From an uncultured Mycoplasma sp. (GTDB taxonomy: Bacteria > Bacillota_I > Bacilli_A > RF39 > UBA660): a stretch of DNA of 30,158 nt. The DNA lies in assembly GCA_902493595.1 (NCBI GenBank), contig CABUPU010000014.1, forward strand, positions 1 to 30,158, written 5' to 3'. The notes beneath the pieces are model-generated. The model ran no database searches, had not been told where the DNA came from, and was given only the letters and a program-made list of their open reading frames with translations. This document shows, piece by piece, positions 6,539-14,568 of the stretch. Position 1 is the first letter of the stretch. Each line of letters opens with the position of its first letter. The translations under genes were made by a program, and so were the position numbers.

Positions 6539-7270
6539 ATGTTAGAAATAGTTTTTAGCGATTCAGAAAAATTATTGTTAGAAAGAAGTAATTTATTTAA
6601 TAAAGAAGATATTTTAAGTTTAACATTTCTATTATCTATGGGAAAACTTGATGATTTTGAATATCAAACAAAAAGAACTATTGGTGATATAGAGGTAAAT
6701 ATTCCAAGTGAAATAAGCAAGTTAAAAAACAAGGTTAAAGATTATAAAAATATTAGAATATGGTATGCTAGTAATGTTAATGAAGATTATTTATCAATGA
6801 TGTATGTAGTTTACTTATGTAGTGATAAGAATATTCAAGTTGTCGATGGTTATCAAAGATATGGTATTTCGGGATATGCTAATGATGAAATAAAAGATTT
6901 AGTTAAGAAGAGTAGAGTTTTATCAAAAGAGGAAATTCAAGAATATATTTTAAAATGGAATAAAATTTATGATGCAAATTCAGAAGTTAGATTTTTAAAT
7001 AATGGTGAAATAATAAATGAATCTTATGAGTGCTTTGATAGTAAAATTCTTGATAAATTATCCTCTTTAGGAGAATTAAAAGAATGGTCTTTTATTGGAA
7101 GCTGTATGGCTAATAATCTTAAAAGTTTTGTAATGAGTGTATGCTATAAAAGTAGAGTGGATTATTTGAAAAGTATAGGTAAAATTGTAGTAACTAAAAC
7201 AGTTACTGAAAAAAATATGATTGGTGAAGATAGGATTAGAAATTATATTAAGATTAAAGATAATAAATAA
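6539..7270 (+). CDS. DUF1835/DUF3658-like protein
   Basis: The protein has 243 residues. The N-terminal part begins MLEIVFSDSEK and includes a segment LLSMGKLDD, matching the DUF1835 layout. RIWYASNVNEDYLSMMY follows, then YQRYGIS. The second half starts at LSKEEIQEYILKWNKI (about residues 128-143) and ends in a winged-helix-like stretch with IGSCM...YKSRVDYLKSIGKI and RNYIKI, resembling DUF3658. The molecular function of these families is unknown. There is a TGA-extended TATAAT at 6514-6519 and a GAGGAGA ribosome site just before the ATG. The gene is monocistronic. The family call rests on overall pattern and is moderate. Confidence 0.6.
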   Translation: MLEIVFSDSEKLLLERSNLFNKEDILSLTFLLSMGKLDDFEYQTKRTIGDIEVNIPSEISKLKNKVKDYKNIRIWYASNVNEDYLSMMYVVYLCSDKNIQVVDGYQRYGISGYANDEIKDLVKKSRVLSKEEIQEYILKWNKIYDANSEVRFLNNGEIINESYECFDSKILDKLSSLGELKEWSFIGSCMANNLKSFVMSVCYKSRVDYLKSIGKIVVTKTVTEKNMIGEDRIRNYIKIKDNK

Positions 7271-7340
7271 AATATATTTGTCTTTAAAGAATTAAACAAA
7301 TTATCAACATTAATTATGTATTTAGAAAGGAGAGATTTTA

Positions 7341-8267
7341 ATGAATAATGTTACCATTTTAGGAGGAGGAGTGCTTGGAACACAAATAGCATTTCAGTGT
7401 GCATATACTGGTAAAAATGTTACAATTTGGCTTCGTAGTGAAGATAGTAAAACAAGAACTATTCCTAAACTTGAAAATTTAAAAGAAACTTATATTAAAG
7501 AAATTAATTTAATGTCTGAAAATGGTTATGAATTACCAGGACTCAAAATAAGTGATAAGTTTGATAAAAATAAATCATTATCTAAAGTAGATGAGGCATT
7601 TAGTAATATAAAAATTGAGTTAGATTTAAAAAATTCTTTAGAGAATGCAGATCTAGTTATAGAAAGTATGAGTGAAAATATTGAGGCAAAAAAGGATGTT
7701 TATACAAAGATTAATAAACTTTTAAGTAAAAATACAATTGTTGTTTCAAATTCTTCGACTATGCTTCCAAGTAAACTAGTTAAATATTTAGATAATAAAG
7801 AAAATTTTTTAGCACTTCATTTTGCTAATTCAATTTGGAAAAATAATACAGCTGAGGTAATGAAACAAAAATATACAAGTGATGAATCTTTTGAAAAAGT
7901 GATAACTTTTGCCAAAAGTATTAATATGATTACTTTACCACTTTATAAAGAAAAATCTGGTTATTTATTAAACTCAATGTTAATACCATTTTTATTTTCA
8001 GCTTTAGATTTACTTGCAAAGGAAATTTCAGATGTAGAAAGTATTGATTTAGCTTGGAAAAAAGGAACAGGTTCGCCTAAAGGGCCTTTTGAAATACTTG
8101 ATATTATTGGGCTTAAAACTGCATATGAAATAGTTTCAATGTATTTAAAAGTTCCATCATTTTTAGCACCATATAATTTTAAAGCAATTGCTAAACTTTT
8201 ACAAAAATATATTGATGAGGGAAAACTAGGTAAATCAACAAAAGAGGGCTTCTATAAATATGATTAA
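7341..8267 (+). CDS. 3-hydroxyacyl-CoA dehydrogenase family protein
   Basis: This 308-residue cytosolic oxidoreductase starts with an NAD-binding Rossmann motif GGGVLG (residues 8-13). Further landmarks are ADLVIESMSE (103-112), SNSSTM (136-141), a catalytic-type His160 in ALHFAN with Glu172 (TAEVM), and Asn211 in GYLLN. The usual H-F-F-N-P-P stretch is replaced by HFANSIWKNN, a variant I associate with Lactobacillales and related Bacillota. The family interconverts 3-hydroxyacyl-CoA and 3-ketoacyl-CoA; the true substrate here is open. AAAGGAG (about 7326-7332) precedes the ATG. No thiolase or crotonase gene is nearby, so a beta-oxidation or butyrate operon is not supported. Transcription probably ends at the IS-derived hairpin at 8286-8319. 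Confidence 0.85.
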   Translation: MNNVTILGGGVLGTQIAFQCAYTGKNVTIWLRSEDSKTRTIPKLENLKETYIKEINLMSENGYELPGLKISDKFDKNKSLSKVDEAFSNIKIELDLKNSLENADLVIESMSENIEAKKDVYTKINKLLSKNTIVVSNSSTMLPSKLVKYLDNKENFLALHFANSIWKNNTAEVMKQKYTSDESFEKVITFAKSINMITLPLYKEKSGYLLNSMLIPFLFSALDLLAKEISDVESIDLAWKKGTGSPKGPFEILDIIGLKTAYEIVSMYLKVPSFLAPYNFKAIAKLLQKYIDEGKLGKSTKEGFYKYD

Positions 8268-8278
8268 GATGTCAAAAA

Positions 8279-8335
8279 TGATGTGAACCCCGTTTCTTGG
8301 ACAAAAGAGAAGCGAGGTTTTTATATGTCAAAATT
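8279..8335 (+). mobile_element. Solo left end of an IS150-like element
   Basis: TGATGTGAACCCC and the following bases through TTGGACA and the hairpin match the left end of the IS at 9998 almost base for base, with similarity extending from about 8267 to 8338 against 9986-10055. The counterpart of the orfA ATG is present (8325) but the frame stops after five codons. No right end is nearby, so this is a relic. It lies between two convergent genes. Confidence 0.7.
8286..8324 (+). terminator. Terminator-like hairpin from the IS end
   Basis: AACCCCGTTTCT (8286-8297) pairs with AGAAGCGAGGTT (8308-8319), with one mismatch and one wobble, followed by T-rich sequence. It is 19 nt after the dehydrogenase stop and is that gene's best terminator candidate. 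Confidence 0.65.
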
Positions 8336-8345
8336 ACATTAAAAT

Positions 8346-9182
8346 TTAATAAGAACCTAAATTACTATCATTTCCTAAATATTTATATTGTTCATTGATA
8401 AAACTTTTATATTGATTAAATACTTCTCTATTAGTATTTGAGAATTTATAAACATAATTAGAAATATCCAAAAAGAAATTTATTTCATCAATTGTTTGTA
8501 AGTTTGCTATACATTCAAAATGAAAACGTAAAACACCAAATAATAACTTTCTATCATCTATTGTGCTATTTTTACAAATTTTTTGTAACATTTCAAAATA
8601 ATTTTTAAACAAATATAAAGCATATTCATTTTCTTTAAAATAGTCTTTTCCCATACTAGCATTAAATTTAATATTGTTTAAAACGCTACTATAATCCAAT
8701 TTAACATCACTATCAAAATCTTCAATAGTTATAGATTTAGCACCACTCAAAGGATAAGTAGAAAAATTATTTGGTAATGTAAATAAGCAGTAATGCGTCT
8801 TATAAAATTTATCCTTATAAGTTTCGTATTGTTTTTTGTAATCATCATCATCCTTAAATTTAAAATTTAAGTTACAAAAGCTATCTTCAAATCTTATATA
8901 CATATCACGAAGTAAATCCCTGTAGCGCAAATCATCTTCTACTATTTGTTTTACCTCATCATAACTAACCTTTTTTCCATAATATATCATACTAACTAAT
9001 TCAGATGGATAAATATCCAATATTTTTCCATCAAACATTCTTTTTTCACCATCTAAAAATGACATTCTTAACCAAGTATTTTTATAAAGTGGTAATTTTC
9101 TAATAGTTTCAAGTGAGAAATCTTCAACCTCATAAAAAGTTGGTTCATCAGTTCCTACGTCAAATTGTACAAATTTTGCCAT
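8346..9182 (-). CDS. Hypothetical protein, minus strand
   Basis: The 278-residue protein is soluble and charged, with no signal peptide or membrane span. No family is recognised. The N-terminus (MAKFVQFDVGTDEPTFYEVE) looks like a small beta domain, and FLDGEKRMFDGKI suggests a beta-hairpin; the C-terminal half is helical. The start at 9182 is chosen over an in-frame ATG at 9200: GGAG at 9190-9193 is well placed for it, and the -10 (TATAAT, complement of 9205-9210) would put the transcript start near 9198, on top of the upstream ATG. It is convergent with the dehydrogenase gene and divergent from the gene at 9385. Confidence 0.6.
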   Translation of the reverse strand: MAKFVQFDVGTDEPTFYEVEDFSLETIRKLPLYKNTWLRMSFLDGEKRMFDGKILDIYPSELVSMIYYGKKVSYDEVKQIVEDDLRYRDLLRDMYIRFEDSFCNLNFKFKDDDDYKKQYETYKDKFYKTHYCLFTLPNNFSTYPLSGAKSITIEDFDSDVKLDYSSVLNNIKFNASMGKDYFKENEYALYLFKNYFEMLQKICKNSTIDDRKLLFGVLRFHFECIANLQTIDEINFFLDISNYVYKFSNTNREVFNQYKSFINEQYKYLGNDSNLGSY

Positions 9183-9200
9183 AATATCAACTCCATACAA

Positions 9201-9384
9201 TATAATTATAACATCTTTTTTACAGAATTTATAGGAATATTACATAACTTTACAATGTTTGTACTCATCACACACAAATAAAAATATAATTAAAATTAGA
9301 TTAAAATTTTTATAAAAAACACATGAAACATACTAAACTTGTAAAAAAACTAAAAATATGATATAATTTAATCGAGGTGAAATT
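9201..9384. promoter_or_regulatory. Divergent promoter region
   Basis: On the + strand TTGTAA (9339-9344), a 17-nt spacer and TGA-extended TATAAT (9362-9367) form a strong sigma-A promoter for the gene at 9385, with GAGGTG (about 9374-9379) as ribosome site. On the minus strand TATAAT lies at 9210-9205 for the gene ending at 8346, with no clear -35. No operator is evident. Confidence 0.65.
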
Positions 9385-9978
9385 ATGGATAAAATTAGAA
9401 ATTTACCAAATTATAATACTTATTCAATAGAATTAATGAATGCCGTTGTTAAACAGGATCAAAATACAATTAATCAAATTTTTATTAAGATAGATGAAGA
9501 ATTAAGAAAAATTAGAAAAGAAAAAAGTATAACTTTTGAAAGAAGTCAAAAAATGTGGAATGACCCAGAATCACATTTTAGAGCAGTACAATTAGAAAAA
9601 GTAACAGATTTAAAAATGGAATTTGATGATAATTTAGGGTTATTTCAATTAGCAAATTTAGTTCAATATAAACCTGTTATGACAATAACATTCACAAAAA
9701 TGCTTAAAAATCTCAGTGATATAAGACTAAGAACAAATATAAGAACTGCACAAAGTGAAAAAATGTGGAATAACCCAGAATCACATTTCAAAGCAGTAGA
9801 AGCAGAAAAACAAGCAGATTTAGAAAATGAAATTACTGATTTAATGAGTTTATACAATATTGCACAATCTGCAAATTATACTAAAGGTATTGAATTAATA
9901 ACTAATAGATTAAATAAGATAGCACCAAATTTAGCTGATAGTTTAATTCCTAAAAATAGTGGTACAGTACATAAATAA
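9385..9978 (+). CDS. Internally repeated hypothetical protein
   Basis: The 197-residue helical protein contains a duplicated unit about 70 residues apart. SQKMWNDPESHFRAVQLEK (54-72) and SEKMWNNPESHFKAVEAEK (124-142) are nearly the same. Each is followed by a D/E-rich helix and a segment of the type L..LANLVQYKPVMTI..KMLKNL / L.NIAQSANYTKGIEL..NRLNKI. A third, partial copy of the latter segment seems present at residues 9-40, so the protein reads as about 2.5 repeats. No signal peptide or known domain is seen. The strong promoter suggests good expression. It is followed directly by the IS left end, whose hairpin probably terminates it. Confidence 0.6.
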   Translation: MDKIRNLPNYNTYSIELMNAVVKQDQNTINQIFIKIDEELRKIRKEKSITFERSQKMWNDPESHFRAVQLEKVTDLKMEFDDNLGLFQLANLVQYKPVMTITFTKMLKNLSDIRLRTNIRTAQSEKMWNNPESHFKAVEAEKQADLENEITDLMSLYNIAQSANYTKGIELITNRLNKIAPNLADSLIPKNSGTVHK

Positions 9979-10004
9979 TTTTAAAAGATGACTACAATGA
10001 TATG

Positions 10005-10043
10005 AACCCCGTTTCTTGGACAAAATAGAAACGAGGTTTTTGT
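10005..10043 (+). terminator. Hairpin at the IS left end
   Basis: AACCCCGTTTCT (10005-10016) pairs with AGAAACGAGGTT (10027-10038) with a single mismatch and a 10-nt loop, then five T. The orfA-type ATG is at 10044, so the hairpin sits directly before it. It would block read-through transcription into the transposase and could hide its ribosome site (GAGG). Confidence 0.65.
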
Positions 10044-11294
10044 ATGACTAAAATAAGTTATGAAGAAAGAGTTAATTTATATTATGATAGAAAGAATGGC
10101 ATGTCTTTTCCTTCTATAAAATCAAAATATGGTATTAATAAATCTGGAGTTGAATATCTAGTTAGATTAATTGATAAGCATGGATTTGATATTCTAAGAA
10201 ATAATGAAAATAAAAGTTATAGTTCTAAGGAAAAACAAAGAATTTTAAATCGAATTTTGGTTGATAATGAGTCAATTTTATCAGTTTCAATAGATGAAGG
10301 ATTGGTAGCAAAAGGAATGTTAAATAATTGGCTTAAAAAATACAAAGAAAACGGTTATAATATAGTTGAACGAAAGCAAGGTCGTCCGACTATGAAAAAT
10401 GAAACTATAGAAGAAGAAAATGAAAGATTGAAAAAAGAAAAAGTAAATGTTGTAAGTGAACTTCGGCTAATATATCCATTAATGATTCTTCTACAAGTAT
10501 CTGGTTTAGCTAAATCAGTATATTATTATACATTATCTAAAATAGATAAAGATGATAAAAATAAAGAAATAATAGATAAAATAAAAGAAATATTTATTAA
10601 TAATAAAGAAAGATATGGTTATCGCAGAATTACGTTATAATTAAGAAATCAAGGTTATAATGTAAATCACAAGAAAGTTTATAGAATAATGGTAAAATTA
10701 GGATTAAAGCCACTAAAAATAAATAAAAGAAAGTATTCATCTTATAAAGGAACTATAGGTAAAATTGCTGATAATTTAATCGAAAGAAATTTTCGTGCAG
10801 ATAATCCAAATGAAAAATGGTATACAGATGTTACAGAATTTAATCTTCGTGGAGAAAAATGCTATTTATCACCAATTCTAGATGGATATAATGGAGAAGT
10901 AATATCTTATAATACTTCTAAATCGCCTAATCTAGAACAAATAAATGACATGTTAAATAAAGCCTTCGATAAAAACAATAAACTTGATGGATTAATATTT
11001 CATTCAGATCAAGGATGGCAATATCAACATGAATCATATCAACAAAGATTAAAAAATAAAGGGATAAAACAAAGCATGTCTAGAAAAGGTAATAGTATGG
11101 ATAATGGTATGATGGAAAACTTTTTTGGACTACTTAAAACCGAAATGTTCTACGACCAAGAAGATAAATATAAAACACTAGATGAATTAATTACAGCTAT
11201 AGATGACTATATTAATTATTATAATTATGATAGAATTAAAGCAAAATTAAAAGGACTGTCTCCTGTGAATTACAGGTTGCAATCCTCTAATTAG
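10044..11294 (+). pseudogene. IS150-group transposase, fused orfAB with a nonsense codon
   Basis: One reading frame covers both halves. Residues 1 to about 130 are the OrfA-like helix-turn-helix part (two HTHs and a leucine-rich EEENERLKKE end). From about 133 (VVSELRLIYPL) the OrfB part begins: YGYRRITL, then a TAA at 10638-10640, then LRNQGYNVNHKKVYRIM in the same frame. The DDE catalytic core follows: first Asp in WYTDVTEF, second in FHSDQGWQY, Glu in MDNGMMENFFG. Normally orfA and orfB are joined by -1 frameshifting; here about 20 codons at the junction seem deleted, making a direct fusion. The TAA is one base from GAA, a plausible original codon. Without suppression no full transposase is made, but GTG/ATG re-starts such as 10689 could give a DDE-only protein. 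Confidence 0.8.
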
Positions 11295-11353
11295 AAACTA
11301 TTTATAAACTGTCCAACTTTTGGGGTTCAGTTCAAAATGATATCTTTTTTTTA

Positions 11354-11409
11354 TTGACAAGTGTTTAAAATACACTTATAATTAAAGTGTAAAAAATACA
11401 CAAGGAGGA
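11354..11409 (+). promoter_or_regulatory. Consensus sigma-A promoter with two operator-like dyads
   Basis: TTGACA (11354-11359), 17 nt, TATAAT (11377-11382) is a perfect promoter. AAGTGTTTAAAATACACTT (11359-11377) is an inverted repeat (6-bp arms, 7-nt centre) filling the spacer. AAGTGTAAAAAATACACAA (11385-11403) is a second copy starting just after the -10, offset 26 nt, with arms GTGT/ACAC and the same 7-nt centre. AAGGAGG at about 11402-11408 is the ribosome site. Binding at either site would block RNA polymerase. Confidence 0.8.
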
Positions 11410-11412
11410 TAT

Positions 11413-12057
11413 ATGTTATATTTCAAAAAAGAAAAAGATGGGGTACATAAATATGAGGTTTCATTTGATAAAAATGAAGTTTCTTTGTTACTTGAGGAAG
11501 TTAAATCAAAGTGTAGTACAATTAAACATTTTGAATATGATGATGTGAATTTACCTAGTTTATCAGAAAGAATATATAGTCAAAATCAAAGTTGCGAAAG
11601 TGAAATTAGATTTTTTTCTCAAAAACTTGTAGGGTATCGTGAATATAATGATTTTTATTCTCCGGTAGAGGATGTATATCATTATTCATATTATGAATAT
11701 ACTTATTCACCTTTAGTATCCATAATAAATGGTTTATTAAATGATAATCCTATGGTAATTGATAAAATATTTAATCCGGAAAATATTCATAGATTTAATT
11801 TTGATATTGAGATTGATAATATGAAAAATGAGATTGATAAAATACCGAATAATAAAATTAAGGAAAAAATAGATAAATTAAATGAATTTAATGATTTATT
11901 AAAATTTGCTAATCTTAATTCTAAGCAAAAAGATGAAGATGAATATTACACAAGATTACAAGGTCTTATTAAATTTGAACTTGTCAGTATTTTACCATAT
12001 GAAATCAAAGAAAAATATGAATCGTTTTACAGTAGAACTTTAAAAAAATGTAAATAA
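11413..12057 (+). CDS. Hypothetical protein under a repressible-type promoter
   Basis: The 214-residue soluble protein has no recognised domain. Its N-terminal half is strand-rich and aromatic (EVSFDKNEVS, FFSQKLVGYREYNDFY, YHYSYYEYTYSP), with a Tyr-rich stretch near residues 87-102. The C-terminal half is helical and Lys/Glu/Asn-rich, ending in YSRTLKKCK. It has the strongest promoter in the window plus two operator-like dyads and a strong AAGGAGG site. That suggests tightly regulated, potentially high expression. It begins about 80 nt after the IS right end. It contains no DNA-binding motif that I can see, so it is not evidently its own repressor. Confidence 0.6.
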   Translation: MLYFKKEKDGVHKYEVSFDKNEVSLLLEEVKSKCSTIKHFEYDDVNLPSLSERIYSQNQSCESEIRFFSQKLVGYREYNDFYSPVEDVYHYSYYEYTYSPLVSIINGLLNDNPMVIDKIFNPENIHRFNFDIEIDNMKNEIDKIPNNKIKEKIDKLNEFNDLLKFANLNSKQKDEDEYYTRLQGLIKFELVSILPYEIKEKYESFYSRTLKKCK

Positions 12058-12128
12058 TTTGTATAATTTTGTATATTACTATTTTTGTTTATAAAAACAT
12101 ATGTTACTCTAATAATAAGAGGTGCAAT

Positions 12129-12722
12129 ATGAATAAACTATTTGGGGTTAAATATTCAAATAAAAGTAAATTTATTTTTTTAAGAAATTTATTATTATTT
12201 TTTATATTTTACTCTATAATTGGATGGATTTATGAAGAATTATTATTTATAATTGAAGATAATGTATTATGTAATAGAGGCGTTTTATTTGGACCTTGGC
12301 TACCTATTTATGGTTTTGGTGGTCTTGTTATTGTAGGAATATTTTATAGATTCAAAGAAAAGAAGGTTATAATTGGAAAAATAAATATTAGACCAATTCT
12401 TCTTTTTATTGAATCAGTTGTATTTGCTACTTTAGTGGAACTATTTGCTACATATATAATTGATTTTACTGGAGGTAACTTCAAAAACTTATGGGATTAT
12501 AGTGATAGGCTATTAAATTTTCAAGGAAGGATTGCACTTATCCCTGATTTAAAATTTGGTATTGTTGCTTTAATTGGAATATATTTAATTCAACCATTAT
12601 TAATTAAATTTGTAACAATGAAAGATCAAAAGAAAGTAAATATTGTTTTTATTATATTATCTGTTTTATTTTTTGCAGATGTTATTGCAAGATATTGGTT
12701 AGGACCAAATTTTAAAGGCTAA
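12129..12722 (+). CDS. CmpB-type (ABC_trans_CmpB) membrane protein
   Basis: This 197-residue membrane protein has about five spans. The first holds FFIFYSIIGWIYEELLF, followed by NRGVLFGPWLPIYGFGG (about residues 50-66). Both are hallmarks of the Bacillota family named putative ABC transporter type IV / CmpB (PF06541). DFTGG...LWDYSD fits the same family. Its biochemical role is not established, and no ATPase partner is adjacent. I chose the ATG at 12129 over an in-frame ATG at 12069 because AAGAGGTG (about 12117-12124) precedes it and the upstream codons do not resemble the family. The gap to the previous gene is about 70 nt. Confidence 0.75.
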   Translation: MNKLFGVKYSNKSKFIFLRNLLLFFIFYSIIGWIYEELLFIIEDNVLCNRGVLFGPWLPIYGFGGLVIVGIFYRFKEKKVIIGKINIRPILLFIESVVFATLVELFATYIIDFTGGNFKNLWDYSDRLLNFQGRIALIPDLKFGIVALIGIYLIQPLLIKFVTMKDQKKVNIVFIILSVLFFADVIARYWLGPNFKG

Positions 12723-12784
12723 CAATATCTTTTTTATAATTTGTATGATATACTATTTTTATAAAAAAGGACTAAAGGAGATTT

Positions 12785-13540
12785 ATGCAAATTGAAAGAG
12801 GCTTTCAAAATAATTATGGTGAAAATTTTGCTAATATAGTTAATGTTGGCTTTTCTTCGCTTAGTGAACTAAGAGAATTTTTAGGCAAATTTATTACTGA
12901 AACAAAGAAGGAAAATAATAATTTTGCTACAGCAAAAGGTGATTATGATGGAATATTTTTATATCAAATGCCCAGTATTAACGATGAAGATTATGCTTAT
13001 AGAATATATAGAGATTTTGAAAAATATAAATATCGTAGACATTATGATGATAAGTTAATTTCCTTTTTACAGTCTAAACAACATTTAATAAAAAATGTTG
13101 ATTTCCCTTTAGGCGTTGTTACAATAGAAAATGAAGTTATAGGTCAGATTATTTATTTATATAAGAATAGTCAAACAATATTTAGTTATTTAAATTCAAT
13201 AAAAGGAATTAATATATTTGAAAAAGAATACTATGATTTATTATTGAAAGTTTTAAATATATTAAAATCATTATATGAAAATGATATATTTTATATAGAT
13301 ATTCATCCAAATAATTTTTTAATTGTGGATGGTTCTATAAAAATAATTGATTTTGAAAATCATTCAATAGATAATAGTAAAGATAAAGAAAAATATTTTA
13401 TGCATAATTTATGTTACATAATCAAATTCATTAATAAATATTTTAATATGGAATGTGATATTGATAAAAATGATAGTTTTGAAGAAGTTTATCATAAAGT
13501 AAGAAAAAGAAAGGAAAATTATGAAAGAAAAATTAATTAG
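12785..13540 (+). CDS. Protein kinase-like protein 1
   Basis: This 251-residue cytosolic protein has a kinase-type catalytic loop, YIDIHPNNFLI (Asp172, Asn177), then a beta-hairpin and IIDFEN (Asp189) in place of DFG. The loop matches small-molecule and eukaryotic-like kinases (HxDxxxxN). The N-lobe is harder to read: GDYDGIFLY (52-60) may be the glycine-rich loop, and no VAIK-type lysine is obvious, so activity is uncertain. Its TAG stop (13538-13540) overlaps the true prfB start at 13521 by 20 nt, which couples their translation. TGA-extended TATACT at 12749-12754 and AAAGGAG at about 12774-12780 drive it. A second kinase-like gene lies downstream of vanY (15213-15995). Confidence 0.6.
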   Translation: MQIERGFQNNYGENFANIVNVGFSSLSELREFLGKFITETKKENNNFATAKGDYDGIFLYQMPSINDEDYAYRIYRDFEKYKYRRHYDDKLISFLQSKQHLIKNVDFPLGVVTIENEVIGQIIYLYKNSQTIFSYLNSIKGINIFEKEYYDLLLKVLNILKSLYENDIFYIDIHPNNFLIVDGSIKIIDFENHSIDNSKDKEKYFMHNLCYIIKFINKYFNMECDIDKNDSFEEVYHKVRKRKENYERKIN

Positions 13541-14568
13541 TTTAAAAGAAAGATTAGAAGTAATTGGGAGGTCACTTTGACATTTCTAAAATAAATAATG
13601 AAATAGAAGAATTAAAAAATAAAACTTTAGAGGAGGGTTTTTATAATGATTCTGTAAAATCTACTGAAGTATTAACAACCCTTAGTAGAAAACAAAAAGA
13701 GGTAAAAGAATATAACTCCTTAAATGAGGAAATAAGTGATGATTTACAGCTTATTGATTTAGTAACTGATGAAGAAATTATAAGTTTATCAAAAAGAATT
13801 GAGGAGTTGGAATATGATACATATTTTAAGGGTGAATTTGATAATCTTAATTGTTATTTAGAAATACATCCAGGTGCCGGTGGAACAGAAAGTTGTGATT
13901 TTGCAAATATGCTTCTTGAAATGTATGAAAAATTTTGTGAAAAGAATAAATTTAAATACGAAGTTATTTATATGCAGAAAGGTGAAGAAGCAGGTATTAA
14001 GTCAGTTAACATTAAAATATCTTCGGAAAATGCCTATGGTCTTTTGAAATATGAAAGTGGTGTTCATAGACTTGTAAGAATATCTCCTTTTGATTCTAAT
14101 TCTCGAAGACATACTTCATTTGCCTCAGTTAATGTAACTCCTGAAATCAAAAAAAATATTGATATTGAAATAAATGAAAATGATTTAAAAATTGATGTAT
14201 ATCATTCATCAGGTGCCGGCGGACAAAGCGTTAATACAAGTAATTCCGCGGTAAGAATAACCCACCTTCCATCAAAGATCGTGGTAGCGGTTCAAAATGA
14301 AAGAAGTCAGCTTCGTAATAAAGAGATTGCTATGGAAATTTTAAAAAATAAGTTATATTTGTTAGAACTTGAAAAGAAAGAATCGTTAACAAATAAACTT
14401 AAAAATAACGATAGTATAAATTTTGGTAGTCAAATTCGAAGTTATATTTTAGAACCTTACAAACTTGTTAAAGATTATCGTACAAATTTTGAAAGTAATG
14501 ATCCAGAAAGTATTTTAAACGGAGAAATAATGGATATGCTTATTTACAATGTTAAGGAAATGAAGTGA
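13521..14568 (+). CDS. prfB: Peptide chain release factor 2, programmed +1 frameshift
   Basis: RF2 releases the peptide at UAA and UGA. The gene starts at 13521 (ATG, with AAGGA just upstream in the kinase gene) and reads 19 codons to an in-frame TGA at 13578-13580. The context is GGGAGG-TCA-CTT-TGA-C: an internal Shine-Dalgarno-like GGGAGG three bases before the CTT-T slippery site, as in E. coli. A +1 shift at CTT continues as Asp20-Ile-Ser-Lys. The product is 348 residues. SPF (188-190) is the stop-codon recognition motif and GAGGQSVN (GGQ at 233-235) the peptidyl-transferase motif. ATG codons nearer the shift site (13564) are not the start. RF2 shortage favours shifting, so the gene autoregulates. 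Its TGA stop overlaps the GTG of the next gene. Confidence 0.93.
13569..13581 (+). promoter_or_regulatory. RF2 +1 frameshift signal
   Basis: The site runs from AGG (13569-13571, end of the GGGAGG stimulator) through TCA to CTT (13575-13577) and TGA-C (13578-13581). The zero frame stops at TGA; the +1 frame reads GAC. Confidence 0.92.

Larger units (their letters stand above)
9998..11334 (+). mobile_element. IS3-family (IS150 group-like) insertion sequence
   Basis: The ends are TGATATGAACCCCGTTTC.. (left, 9998-10022) and the complement TGAACTGAACCCCAAAAG.. (right, 11334-11310). They match at 18 of 25 positions, including TGAACCCC and TTGGACA. These resemble IS150-type ends, and the transposase has the group's helix-turn-helix plus DDE layout. 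The total of about 1.34 kb is slightly short for the group. No clean 3-bp target duplication is seen (CAA left, AAA right). The exact outer boundary is uncertain, since similarity with the solo end starts some bases further out. Confidence 0.8.

Noticed and set aside
7341..8267. Butyrate or beta-oxidation operon
   Set aside because: Only the dehydrogenase is present; no thiolase, crotonase or acyl-CoA dehydrogenase is nearby.
9996..11343. AATGATAT on both sides of the IS as target duplication
   Set aside because: The same bases are part of the conserved left end in the solo copy at 8278-8284, so they belong to the element or are coincidental; IS3-family duplications are 3-5 bp.
13564..13578. 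prfB starting at the ATG/GGG region at 13564
   Set aside because: It has no ribosome site for that start and ignores the classical RF2 frameshift signal and the preceding 19 codons.
13578..13580. TGA read as tryptophan (mycoplasma code)
   Set aside because: Several genes end in TGA and the RF2 gene with its TGA-dependent control is present.
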